From: Shewanella marinintestina
GTDB taxonomy: Bacteria > Pseudomonadota > Gammaproteobacteria > Enterobacterales > Shewanellaceae
Assembly: GCF_023283845.1 (NCBI RefSeq)
Contig: NZ_JAKILC010000004.1
Span: 186,001-250,000 of the forward strand
DNA length: 64,000 bases
Direction: 5' to 3'
Part shown: positions 43,049 to 50,942 of the stretch, piece by piece
Position numbering within the stretch: the first letter of the stretch is position 1
Layout: every line of letters starts with the position of its first letter
Position numbers and translations under genes: made by a program
Notes under the pieces: generated by a model
What the model was told of the DNA's origin: nothing
What the model saw: the letters and a program-made list of their open reading frames with translations, nothing else
Database searches by the model: none

Positions 43049-44287
43049 ATGTTAAGCCAACCTCGCTATTCACTGCTAAGTATCGCCCTAACGGCTGCAT
43101 TGCTTAGCGGCTGTAATGAGAGTACTAGCAGTGATGCTGGTGCCGATTACGGCAATCAAGACAATACCACTTCTGACTTTGACCAAAAGGCACTGATTGC
43201 TAATCTTGTCGATGGTGTCATCACCCCTACCTTTGAGCAATTTGTTAGTGTCAGTAACCAACAGGTTAGCGACATTAATGCGTACTGCACCGCGGCCATC
43301 GCTTTTGAACAAGACTCAAGTGATAACACTTCACTAACCCAAGCAAGCGATACCGCTCAGCAAAGTTGGCGCAATACTATTTCTGTTTGGCAGCAAGTTG
43401 AAATGATGCAGCTTGGTCCATTACTTAATGATGATGGTGCACTACGCAATAAAATCTATTCATGGCCAGTGACTAGCCGTTGCGGAGTCGATTTGGATGT
43501 GGTGTCTTTTGAAAATAACGATATTAACGGCGTACCTTACGATATCACTTCGCGAACCCCTGCACGCAAGGGGCTAGTAGCGCTAGAGTACCTATTATTT
43601 AACCCAAGCTTTGAACATAGCTGCACAGGCACAGTGACTCCAGCTGGCTGGGATAACCGCACCGATGATGACCGCCGCGTAGCGCGTTGTGAATTTGCCG
43701 CCGAAGCTGCTAAAGATATCAACCACAACGCCCAACAATTACTTATTCAGTGGAGCGGCGATGATGGCTATGGCACTAGCCTTAAACAAGCAGGTGAGAC
43801 AGGCAGTAGCTTTGCAACTGTGCACGAAGCGGTGAACAAGCTATCTGACGCACTGTTTTATATCGACAGTGTGACTAAAGACGGCAAGCTTGCCACGCCA
43901 CTGGGGCTATTCGCCAATAGCTGTGGCACTAGTGTTTGTGTTGAAGATGTTGAATCACCAATTGCCAAGCATTCAATTGAAAACATCACTCGCAATCTTG
44001 AAGCGCTAGATGCCTTGTTTTCTGGTAAAGAGGGTCTAGGTTTTGACGACTATTTGATTGATGAAAACGATGCCGATACCGCAACTGAGTTACGTGAGCG
44101 TATAGCAACTGCTCTTGCTAATAGCCGTAGTTATCAAACTAGTTTATCCGATGCTCTAGTCAGTGATGAAGCCAAAGTGACTGCGACTCATTCTGATGTA
44201 AAAGCGGTAACCGATAAGCTTAAAAATGAGTTTATTAACTCACTTGCATTAGAGCTGCCACAAACTTCAGCTGGAGATAACGACTAA
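43049..44287 (+). CDS. Imelysin-family (IrpA-like) lipoprotein
   Basis: A 412-residue predicted lipoprotein with lipobox Leu-Leu-Ser-Gly-Cys22. The helical imelysin/peptidase M75-like domain covers the mature chain: Trp-Arg-Asn-Thr-Ile-Ser-Val-Trp-Gln-Gln-Val-Glu, Trp-Pro-Val-Thr-Ser-Arg-Cys-Gly, and Arg-Lys-Gly-Leu-Val-Ala-Leu-Glu-Tyr-Leu-Leu-Phe. In most imelysins the last motif is Gly-x-His-x-x-Glu, and here the His is Val, so metal binding at that site is probably altered. Four more cysteines may form disulfides. Its stop overlaps the TonB-receptor start by one base, implying coupled translation. Members of the family are iron-regulated. Confidence 0.85.
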   Translation: MLSQPRYSLLSIALTAALLSGCNESTSSDAGADYGNQDNTTSDFDQKALIANLVDGVITPTFEQFVSVSNQQVSDINAYCTAAIAFEQDSSDNTSLTQASDTAQQSWRNTISVWQQVEMMQLGPLLNDDGALRNKIYSWPVTSRCGVDLDVVSFENNDINGVPYDITSRTPARKGLVALEYLLFNPSFEHSCTGTVTPAGWDNRTDDDRRVARCEFAAEAAKDINHNAQQLLIQWSGDDGYGTSLKQAGETGSSFATVHEAVNKLSDALFYIDSVTKDGKLATPLGLFANSCGTSVCVEDVESPIAKHSIENITRNLEALDALFSGKEGLGFDDYLIDENDADTATELRERIATALANSRSYQTSLSDALVSDEAKVTATHSDVKAVTDKLKNEFINSLALELPQTSAGDND

Positions 44288-46530
44288 TGAATAATCTTGC
44301 CATTAGCAAAAAGCTTAGCCTTGTTATCGCCATCCAGTTTGCATTGGTTAGCCAAGTTTCTGCAGCAGATAGCGATGCTAAAACTGACGTGACAACAGAC
44401 AAAACAAGCGTCAATGACAGCTACATAGAGAAGATGCAGATCATTGGCCACGATGCGCGCTTAAGTAAGCAAACGGGTTCAGCGACCTTGATTGATGAAC
44501 TGGAACTTGAGCAGTTCAAATTCGATGATATTAACCGGGTGTTATACAGTGTACCAGGGGTTAATATTCGTGAAGAAGACGGTTATGGCCTGCGTCCTAA
44601 CATCGGCTTTCGCGGCGCAACGCCAGAGCGTAGTAAAAAGATTAATATCATGGAAGATGGCGTGTTAATTGGCCCCGCGCCTTATTCGGCGGCGTCGGCT
44701 TATTATTTTCCGATGACTTCTAAAATGACGGCGATTGAAGTTTTTAAAGGCCCAGCAGCGATTAAGTACGGCCCTAATACTGTCGCTGGCTCATTAAATA
44801 TGGTGACCCGTGCTGTACCGCAAAGCAGCGAAGGCCTAGTCGATGTCTCGGGCGGCAGTGACGGTTTCGCCAAAGCGCATGCCTATTACGGTGATACCAT
44901 CGACAATTTTGGTTTTTTGATTGAAGGTGTGCATATGCGTGCTGACGGTTTTAAAGAACTCGACGGTGGTGGTGATACCGGTTTTGAGAAAAACGATATC
45001 ATGGCCAAGCTGCGTTATGACTTAGCGGGTGACGCTTTTGACCAAGTGTTTGAGCTAAAACTGGCTTATGCCGATGAGAACTCAAATGAAACTTATCTTG
45101 GCCTCACGGATGCAGACTTTGCCGCTAATCCGAATCGCCGTTATGTCGCTAGCCAACTTGATAACATGGATTGGACTCACTCTCAGGTGCAGTTTAACCA
45201 TTTCATTACTGGTGATAACTTTGATGTGACCACCCGTGTTTATCGTAACGACTTTGAGCGTGCTTGGTACAAAATCAATGGTTTTAAAGGTGGCTTAGTT
45301 AATCGCAGCTTACAAGAGATCTTGGCGGATCCCGATAAAGATGAAGTCAATAGCCGCTTCTACAACATTCTGACCGGTAGCCAGGACTCTGTTGCCGAGT
45401 ATGAAAAGTTGGTCCTAGGTAATAATGACCGTACTTACTACTCACAAGGGATCCAGTCTGACTTGAATTTGCAGCTCGAACTATTTGGTATGCAGCACCA
45501 ATTTGCAAGCGGTGTACGTTTTCATCAAGACCAAATTGAGCGTAACCACACCACCGATACTTACCTAATGACTCAGGCTAACCTTGTTAGTGATGGCAGT
45601 GACACCCAAGCGGCGACTACAGATCGTGAAAAGACCGACGCTTGGTCTGTTTATTTGCAAGACACGATTAGCATTAGCGCGTTAGATATCACGGCGGGTG
45701 TTCGTGGTGAGTATATTGACGCACATTATCAAAACCGCGCGCCAGGCAGCGAGCAAGACTACCTCAATAAAACTACTCGCATATGGCTACCAAGCTTTAG
45801 TGCGTTTTACACCTTATCGGATAATGCCGGTTTGTTGTTTGGCGTGCATGAAGGCTTTTTGCCAACCAGCCCTAAGCAAGATCCAAGCATCGATGTTGAA
45901 AGCAGTATTAACTATGAGTTAGGTGGTCGTTATAACGATGGCAACTTTAACTTAGAACTTATTGGTTTCTTCAACGATATTAGTAATCTGAAAGAAGGTT
46001 GTCAGTTCTCAAGTTGTGGTAGCGATGATGATACCGAGTTTAATGGTGGTGAAGTCGATGTGTTGGGTCTTGAGCTAACCTCTGGTTATAGCATTACTTT
46101 AACCGATGATATTGATTTACCAATATCACTGTCATATACCTACACAGAGTCTGAATTTAAAACCAGTTTTGAGTCAGGCTTTGATATGTGGGGCGATATT
46201 ACCGCAGGTGATGAACTGCCATACCTGCCTGAGAACCAACTTGCGGTGAATCTTGGCTTAGTCAGCGACCAGTGGGACGTTAATATGATCGTTCGTTACA
46301 TTGGCGAGATGAAAGAGGCTGCAGGCGAAGGCGTTGTACTTTCAGGCAGTACTACCGAAGCACTGACTGTGGTAGACATGTCGGCGAGTTATGACTTTAA
46401 CCAATACGGACTCGTGTATGTTAAAGCCGATAACTTGTTTGATACGCAAGAGATTGTAAGTCGCCGCCCTTATGGCGCAAGACCGAGCAAGCCACAGCAA
46501 TTTCAAATCGGTTATCAATACCGCTTTTAA
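44287..46530 (+). CDS. TonB-dependent receptor, FecA-like
   Basis: A 747-residue outer-membrane receptor. A signal peptide (about 1-27) leads to an N-terminal plug with a TonB-box-like stretch (Glu-Lys-Met-Gln-Ile-Ile-Gly) and plug motifs Pro-Gly-Val-Asn-Ile-Arg, Ile-Gly-Phe-Arg-Gly-Ala, Gly-Pro-Ala-Pro-Tyr and Lys-Tyr-Gly-Pro-Asn-Thr-Val-Ala-Gly. These resemble E. coli FecA. The beta-barrel ends Gln-Ile-Gly-Tyr-Gln-Tyr-Arg-Phe, a canonical terminal Phe. It has no FecA-type N-terminal signalling domain. The ligand is probably a ferric chelate, but that is inference from neighbours. Confidence 0.9.
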   Translation: MNNLAISKKLSLVIAIQFALVSQVSAADSDAKTDVTTDKTSVNDSYIEKMQIIGHDARLSKQTGSATLIDELELEQFKFDDINRVLYSVPGVNIREEDGYGLRPNIGFRGATPERSKKINIMEDGVLIGPAPYSAASAYYFPMTSKMTAIEVFKGPAAIKYGPNTVAGSLNMVTRAVPQSSEGLVDVSGGSDGFAKAHAYYGDTIDNFGFLIEGVHMRADGFKELDGGGDTGFEKNDIMAKLRYDLAGDAFDQVFELKLAYADENSNETYLGLTDADFAANPNRRYVASQLDNMDWTHSQVQFNHFITGDNFDVTTRVYRNDFERAWYKINGFKGGLVNRSLQEILADPDKDEVNSRFYNILTGSQDSVAEYEKLVLGNNDRTYYSQGIQSDLNLQLELFGMQHQFASGVRFHQDQIERNHTTDTYLMTQANLVSDGSDTQAATTDREKTDAWSVYLQDTISISALDITAGVRGEYIDAHYQNRAPGSEQDYLNKTTRIWLPSFSAFYTLSDNAGLLFGVHEGFLPTSPKQDPSIDVESSINYELGGRYNDGNFNLELIGFFNDISNLKEGCQFSSCGSDDDTEFNGGEVDVLGLELTSGYSITLTDDIDLPISLSYTYTESEFKTSFESGFDMWGDITAGDELPYLPENQLAVNLGLVSDQWDVNMIVRYIGEMKEAAGEGVVLSGSTTEALTVVDMSASYDFNQYGLVYVKADNLFDTQEIVSRRPYGARPSKPQQFQIGYQYRF

Positions 46531-46537
46531 GTTGTGG

Positions 46538-46566
46538 GCGGTGGCTTTATAAGCCACCGCTATTTT
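46538..46566 (+). terminator. Hairpin after the TonB receptor
   Basis: 10-bp perfect stem GCGGTGGCTT/AAGCCACCGC with a 3-base loop, followed by TATTTTG. Confidence 0.75.
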
Positions 46567-46583
46567 GCTATTAGAACTTGTTA

Positions 46584-46635
46584 CTCAAGTTTGCTGCTCA
46601 AGTTTGTTACTCAAGTTTGTTACTCAAGTTTGCTA
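46584..46635. repeat. Four tandem 13-bp repeats
   Basis: Four consecutive copies of CTCAAGTTTGYTR (positions 46584, 46597, 46610, 46623), differing only at the two wobble bases. They end 21 bases before the first candidate start of the fatty acid hydroxylase-family gene. Confidence 0.9.
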
Positions 46636-46656
46636 CTGTAAGGTTGTTAGTCGTTA

Positions 46657-47670
46657 TTGGAGTATTGTATCGACACGATTATTGCGTTTTTTAATACCAA
46701 TTTAGGCGATTTGCTTAACTACCCGTTTGATAGCAGCAAACGTATTTTCATCGGTTACCTGTTAGGCTCGGTGGTACTTGCACTGCCTGTGTATTTTGCC
46801 AGCCAAAAAGTGGCCCAAGCTGCACCGGCATCAGTATCCGGTTTTGTGTCTTTTTTACTGCCCAAGCAGGTATTTTTAGCCCCTTCTGCAAAACTCGACT
46901 ATCAATTATTAGTCCTTAATAAGTTAATTAAAGCGGCGCTGTTTGCGCCGTTAATGCTAACAATGGTGCCCGTGGCGCTGAGCGTATCATCCGCATTAGA
47001 GTCACTATTCGGTGGCGCATTAATGCTTGATGCTTCGCCGTGGTTGGTGATGAGTTTGTTCACCATACTGCTGTTCATTCTTGATGATTTTACTCGTTTT
47101 TTACTGCATTACATTCTGCATAAAGTGCCTTGGTTGTGGCAGTTCCATAAAGTGCATCATTCAGCCACAGTGCTTACACCCTTTACTATTTACCGCACCC
47201 ACCCAGTAGAAAGTTACCTTTATGGCTGCCGTATGGCGTTGTCGCAAGGCCTTGCTGTAGGTATAGGTTATGCCCTATTTGGCCCAACATTGAAAATGTA
47301 TGACGTGCTCGGCGCTAACGTATTTGTGTTTGCTTTCAATGTACTTGGCGCTAATTTGCGTCACAGTCATATTTGGCTAAGTTGGGGCGATAAGTTAGAG
47401 AAGTGGTTTATTAGTCCGGCGCAGCACCAAGTTCACCATAGCGCTGCCATCGAACATCGCGACACTAACTTAGGTTCAGCGTTAGCCATTTGGGATCGCG
47501 CCCTTGGCTGTTTGATTATGGCGAGTAGCGTCAGAAAACTGACCTTAGGGGTTGGTAAGTTTACTGGCCACAATAGCTTATGGGGTATTTACAGTGACCC
47601 ATTTGTGCAGATCTATCGCCGCATTCAGCAACGTTTGCTGCAATTATGGCGCAAGGTCAGTCCATCTTAA
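46657..47670 (+). CDS. Fatty acid hydroxylase / sterol desaturase family membrane protein
   Basis: An integral membrane di-iron enzyme of up to 337 residues. About four helices carry the histidine boxes of the fatty acid hydroxylase superfamily: Leu-His-Tyr-Ile-Leu-His, His-Lys-Val-His-His-Ser and the later Gln-His-Gln-Val-His-His-Ser. Such proteins hydroxylate or desaturate lipids, and the substrate here is unknown. The start is uncertain: the frame begins with TTG at 46657, a GGAG at 46659-46662 would suit a start near 46669, and no ATG lies nearby. It may be linked to the upstream TonB receptor, but a hairpin and a tandem repeat separate them. Confidence 0.8.
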   Translation: MEYCIDTIIAFFNTNLGDLLNYPFDSSKRIFIGYLLGSVVLALPVYFASQKVAQAAPASVSGFVSFLLPKQVFLAPSAKLDYQLLVLNKLIKAALFAPLMLTMVPVALSVSSALESLFGGALMLDASPWLVMSLFTILLFILDDFTRFLLHYILHKVPWLWQFHKVHHSATVLTPFTIYRTHPVESYLYGCRMALSQGLAVGIGYALFGPTLKMYDVLGANVFVFAFNVLGANLRHSHIWLSWGDKLEKWFISPAQHQVHHSAAIEHRDTNLGSALAIWDRALGCLIMASSVRKLTLGVGKFTGHNSLWGIYSDPFVQIYRRIQQRLLQLWRKVSPS

Positions 47671-47785
47671 CTTTGCTTTAAGACCCTTGCTGCCACTGAG
47701 CGTCAGCTCATCGGGTGAGTCAAAATCCAATCTTGGTATACACTGACCCACTATTTTTAATGACTAATTAAATATTTGAGTAAAT

Positions 47786-48490
47786 ATGTTTTTAAGTACT
47801 TATTTTAAAAAAGAAAATCAATCAGTCACTATCACTCCGGCTCAGGCGAGTGATTTTGCTAAAAGCATTGCTCAAGACTTCAATCCCATTCACGATGTAG
47901 GTGCTAAGCGTTTTTGTGTACCCGGGGATCTGTTGTTTGCCTTAGTCCTTAACCAGTATGGCTTAAGCCAGAAAATGACGTTTAACTTCGCTGGCATGGT
48001 TGGCGATGGTGTGCAGTTACAACTTCCAGATGATGTCGCTGAAGATTTTGCTATTAGTGATAATAAAGATAAATGCTATCTAGAAGTGCACCGTAGCGGC
48101 GATGTTCGTTACTGTGAAACGCAAATCGAGTCGTTTATCCGTAAGTACGTGGCGTTTTCTGGGCTTAACTTTATGCACATTTTAGTGCCTATGATGAAGC
48201 AGCATCAGATGATGATTAACCCAGCTCGCCCGTTAGTGATCTACGAGAGCATGTCATTTGATTTAACTACCTTAGATTTTACCGAAGTGAGCTTGAAGTT
48301 AGTTGAGCAAGACTTACAAATAGAAGGCAAGCGCGGCGATGTGACCCTCACCTTTGAGTTACTCAGCGGCGACACGGTAGTGGGAACCGGGGTTAAAACC
48401 CTAGTGATGAGCGGCTTACGCCCATACGAACAAGAGTCTGCCCAGCAAATGTGTGATGCCTACGAAGGTCGTAGAGTCGCATTTAGTTAA
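47786..48490 (+). CDS. DUF3581 protein, probable hot-dog fold
   Basis: A 234-residue soluble protein matching DUF3581. Residues about 24-55 (Ala-Lys-Ser-Ile-Ala-Gln-Asp-Phe-Asn-Pro-Ile-His-Asp, then Cys-Val-Pro-Gly-Asp-Leu-Leu-Phe) closely resemble the hydratase-2 motif of MaoC-type enoyl-CoA hydratases, including the catalytic-type Asp and His. A hot-dog fold acting on acyl thioesters is plausible but untested. It starts 115 bp after the hydroxylase gene and is followed by a terminator. Confidence 0.8.
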   Translation: MFLSTYFKKENQSVTITPAQASDFAKSIAQDFNPIHDVGAKRFCVPGDLLFALVLNQYGLSQKMTFNFAGMVGDGVQLQLPDDVAEDFAISDNKDKCYLEVHRSGDVRYCETQIESFIRKYVAFSGLNFMHILVPMMKQHQMMINPARPLVIYESMSFDLTTLDFTEVSLKLVEQDLQIEGKRGDVTLTFELLSGDTVVGTGVKTLVMSGLRPYEQESAQQMCDAYEGRRVAFS

Positions 48491-48510
48491 TCAATTGCTG
48501 TGAGTATTCT

Positions 48511-48546
48511 AGAAAAGCCGTTTGAGCGTCTGCTTAAGCGGCTTTT
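48511..48546 (+). terminator. Rho-independent terminator of the DUF3581 gene
   Basis: AAGCCG/CGGCTT outer stem, with an inner TTTGAGC/GCTTAAG helix, followed by TTTTTTG. Confidence 0.85.
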
Positions 48547-48737
48547 TTGTTTATCAAACTACACTCGCTTAAAATTGACTCTTACTGATTTAAAACTGCG
48601 CAATTGATTCTGTTTTGCTCATATTTAACGACAAAATGTGACTTCCACCACTTGAGCCAAAGTGTGAGATCGCGCATGCTACTCGTCCCTACCACTGACT
48701 AACCCTAATGGTTAGCCAAGGATTGGGGATCCGTTCG

Positions 48738-48992
48738 GATGAAGGTAGCAGGAGAGTGGGGAGTAACCCCACACCGACGAGGCAACTTTGTAAGGCTTTA
48801 AGCCAAACAAAGCACTCTTTCAGGTGCCACTTAGTGGTGAGGACTGTTACTGGACGAGCCTCTGGAGAGACTGTGAGCAATTAAGTGTTCGTTTGCTTAA
48901 TCGTCACACAGCGCCGAAGGCGAAAGTGTAAACTCAGCTATTAAACCCAGCTATGAGATTACGCGAAACGCTCAGGCAAAAGGACAGAGGAG
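48738..48992 (+). ncRNA. Tandem glycine riboswitch
   Basis: Two consecutive glycine aptamers lie in the leader of the symporter gene. Aptamer 1 starts with GCAGGAGAG (48748-48756) and ends near GAGGACTGTTAC (48839-48850). Aptamer 2 starts at CTGGAGAG (48862-48869), contains GCGCCGAAGGCG (48911-48922) and ends with the conserved CTCAGGCAAAAGGACAGAGG (48971-48990). The arrangement matches the two-aptamer glycine riboswitch described in Vibrio upstream of a sodium/amino acid symporter. The 210 bases between aptamer 2 and the start codon should hold the expression platform. Aptamer 2 is closer to consensus than aptamer 1. Confidence 0.92.
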
Positions 48993-49203
48993 AGGATGAC
49001 TGTGTTAGTTATTTATCGTAACTACATAAGGTCACTGTCGTTTGTCGCTGCGCCTTTTCTACTATAGGTTAACTTTTGTTAGCTTAGGTCGACTCATTCG
49101 CTAGTTGCATTCGTAAGTGATTAGCAACAGCCATTTCTTTTCCTCCTCCGATTATTAATAACTCTAATTACAGAGTTTTGTTGTTTAATACTCGAGGAAT
49201 ACC

Positions 49204-50583
49204 ATGAATTTTCACGCGCTTTTAGCCGATATCAACGCCATTGTCTGGGGACCAATCACCCTATGCCTTTTGGTAGGAACCGGTTTATATCTCACTGTTC
49301 GACTCAAACTTATTCAAGTCTTTAAGCTGCCTATGGCACTGGGTTTACTGTTTAAACCCGCAAGCGGTAAGGGCGACTTATCATCTTTTGCGGCGCTTTG
49401 TACTGCGCTGTCTGCCACCATTGGTACTGGTAACATCGTTGGTGTGGCAACCGCCATTAAAATCGGTGGTCCGGGTGCACTATTTTGGATGTGGCTAGCG
49501 GCCTTTTTTGGCATGGCGACCAAGTATGCCGAATGTATGCTGGCGGTAAAATATCGCACCACCGACGCTAAAGGTAATATTGCTGGTGGCCCAATGTATT
49601 ACATTGAGCGCGGACTCGGGCTTAAATGGCTAGCTAAAATCTTTGCTATTTTCGGTGTAGGTGTGGCGTTTTTCGGTATTGGTACTTTTGCGCAGGTTAA
49701 TGCCATTAGTGATGCTATGACTATTGCCTTTGAAATCCCATCTTGGGTGACAGCGGTGGTTCTGACCTTAATGGTCGCGGCAGTCACATTAGGTGGCGTT
49801 AAGCGTATTGCTAATGTGGCGCAAAAGCTAGTGCCAACCATGGCGCTGGGTTATGTACTGGCCTGTATGTGGGTATTGTTTACCTTCTCTGATCAAATCT
49901 TGCCAGCATTTGAGTTAGTCCTGCACTCAGCCTTTACCCCAATCTCTGCAGCGGGTGGCTTCTTAGGGGCAACCGTTGCTCAAGCATTACAAATAGGTAT
50001 TGCGCGCGGCGTATTCTCTAATGAATCAGGTCTAGGTAGCGCGCCAATTGCCGCAGCAGCGGCTAAGACAAACGAACCGGTAGAGCAGGGGCTAGTCAGC
50101 ATGACGGGTACCTTCTTTGATACGATTTTAATTTGTACCATGACAGGTTTAGTACTGATTATTACTGGTGTTTGGAGTGGTGATACCGCAGGTGCTGCTA
50201 TGACCAGCGCCGCGTTTGCAGCCAGTGGCTCAGAAGTGATTGGTCAATATGTGGTGACCATTGCACTAGTGTGTTTTGCCTTTACCACCATTTTAGGTTG
50301 GCATTATTACGGTGAACGCTGCTGGTATTACTTAACGGGTAGTCGCCTTGGTGATAACGGCATTAAAATCTATCAGTTTACCTTTTTAGGTCTAATTGCC
50401 GGTGGCGCATTTATTCACCTCGATTTGATTTGGATGCTAGCGGATACGGTAAATGGTTTAATGGCCATTCCTAACCTGATCGCGCTGATTGGTTTACGTC
50501 ATGTGATTTTAAAAGAGACTCGTAAATATTTTGCTAAACAGCAAGCGATTGCTGCACAAAGTGTGTTAACTCAAAAAAGTTAG
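49204..50583 (+). CDS. AGCS-family sodium:alanine/glycine symporter
   Basis: A 459-residue inner-membrane symporter of the alanine/glycine:cation family, with about ten helices. Signature segments: Ala-Leu-Ser-Ala-Thr-Ile-Gly-Thr-Gly-Asn-Ile-Val-Gly, Gly-Gly-Pro-Gly-Ala-Leu-Phe-Trp-Met-Trp, Gly-Gly-Pro-Met-Tyr-Tyr-Ile-Glu, and Ser-Asn-Glu-Ser-Gly-Leu-Gly-Ser-Ala-Pro. The upstream glycine riboswitch argues that glycine is a physiological substrate or signal. ATG 49204 has GAGGAA upstream. A terminator follows. Confidence 0.95.
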   Translation: MNFHALLADINAIVWGPITLCLLVGTGLYLTVRLKLIQVFKLPMALGLLFKPASGKGDLSSFAALCTALSATIGTGNIVGVATAIKIGGPGALFWMWLAAFFGMATKYAECMLAVKYRTTDAKGNIAGGPMYYIERGLGLKWLAKIFAIFGVGVAFFGIGTFAQVNAISDAMTIAFEIPSWVTAVVLTLMVAAVTLGGVKRIANVAQKLVPTMALGYVLACMWVLFTFSDQILPAFELVLHSAFTPISAAGGFLGATVAQALQIGIARGVFSNESGLGSAPIAAAAAKTNEPVEQGLVSMTGTFFDTILICTMTGLVLIITGVWSGDTAGAAMTSAAFAASGSEVIGQYVVTIALVCFAFTTILGWHYYGERCWYYLTGSRLGDNGIKIYQFTFLGLIAGGAFIHLDLIWMLADTVNGLMAIPNLIALIGLRHVILKETRKYFAKQQAIAAQSVLTQKS

Positions 50584-50618
50584 TCACTGTGTGTATTTAA
50601 ATTCGCAAGGCTAATAAT

Positions 50619-50655
50619 AAGCCCGCCTCATTAACCGTGAGGTGGGCTTTTATTT
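50619..50655 (+). terminator. Rho-independent terminator of the symporter
   Basis: AAGCCC and GGGCTT outer stem with CCTCA/TGAGG inside, followed by TTTATTTT. Confidence 0.88.
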
Positions 50656-50845
50656 TGAGAGGCTTTAAAGTTATTGCTACAAGCTGTCGCTTGTTAACTG
50701 CCGATTGATTGAGCATTAAAATGCCTCAAAATCGCGTATCATCTCGCTTCTGTAATTTGGTCACTTAAATAGCTGTCTTGACGCCATTGGCGCAATTGCC
50801 AAGCGCCACGCTTTCCTTTAATTTAGTGACCATCACCATATATTA

Positions 50846-50881
50846 TAGATCTAACACTAGACCTAAAATTAGACCTAACAT
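50846..50881. repeat. Three tandem 12-bp repeats upstream of the SMC-like operon
   Basis: TAGATCTAACAC, TAGACCTAAAAT and TAGACCTAACAT lie head to tail, ending about 60 bases before the first gene. The period is a little over one helical turn, so a repeated regulator site is possible. Confidence 0.7.
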
Positions 50882-50942
50882 TTTTAGCTTAATGTAAGCC
50901 CACAGGGATTACATTAAGGCTCTGTTTGGATTAAGGAATGCA

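Larger units (their letters stand above)
48491..49203. other. Intergenic region with the glycine riboswitch leader
   Basis: 713 bp holding the DUF3581 terminator, a presumed promoter near 48550-48700, the tandem riboswitch and its expression platform. No protein gene seen. Confidence 0.8.
50584..50942. other. Leader region of the SMC-like operon
   Basis: 359 bp containing the symporter terminator at the left and, at 50846-50881, a 12-bp tandem repeat. The last 60 bases are AT-rich and presumably contain the operon promoter. No gene. Confidence 0.6.

Noticed and set aside
46584-46635. CRISPR-like repeat
   Set aside because: The 13-bp units are contiguous without spacers and no cas genes occur in the window. 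It is a simple tandem repeat.
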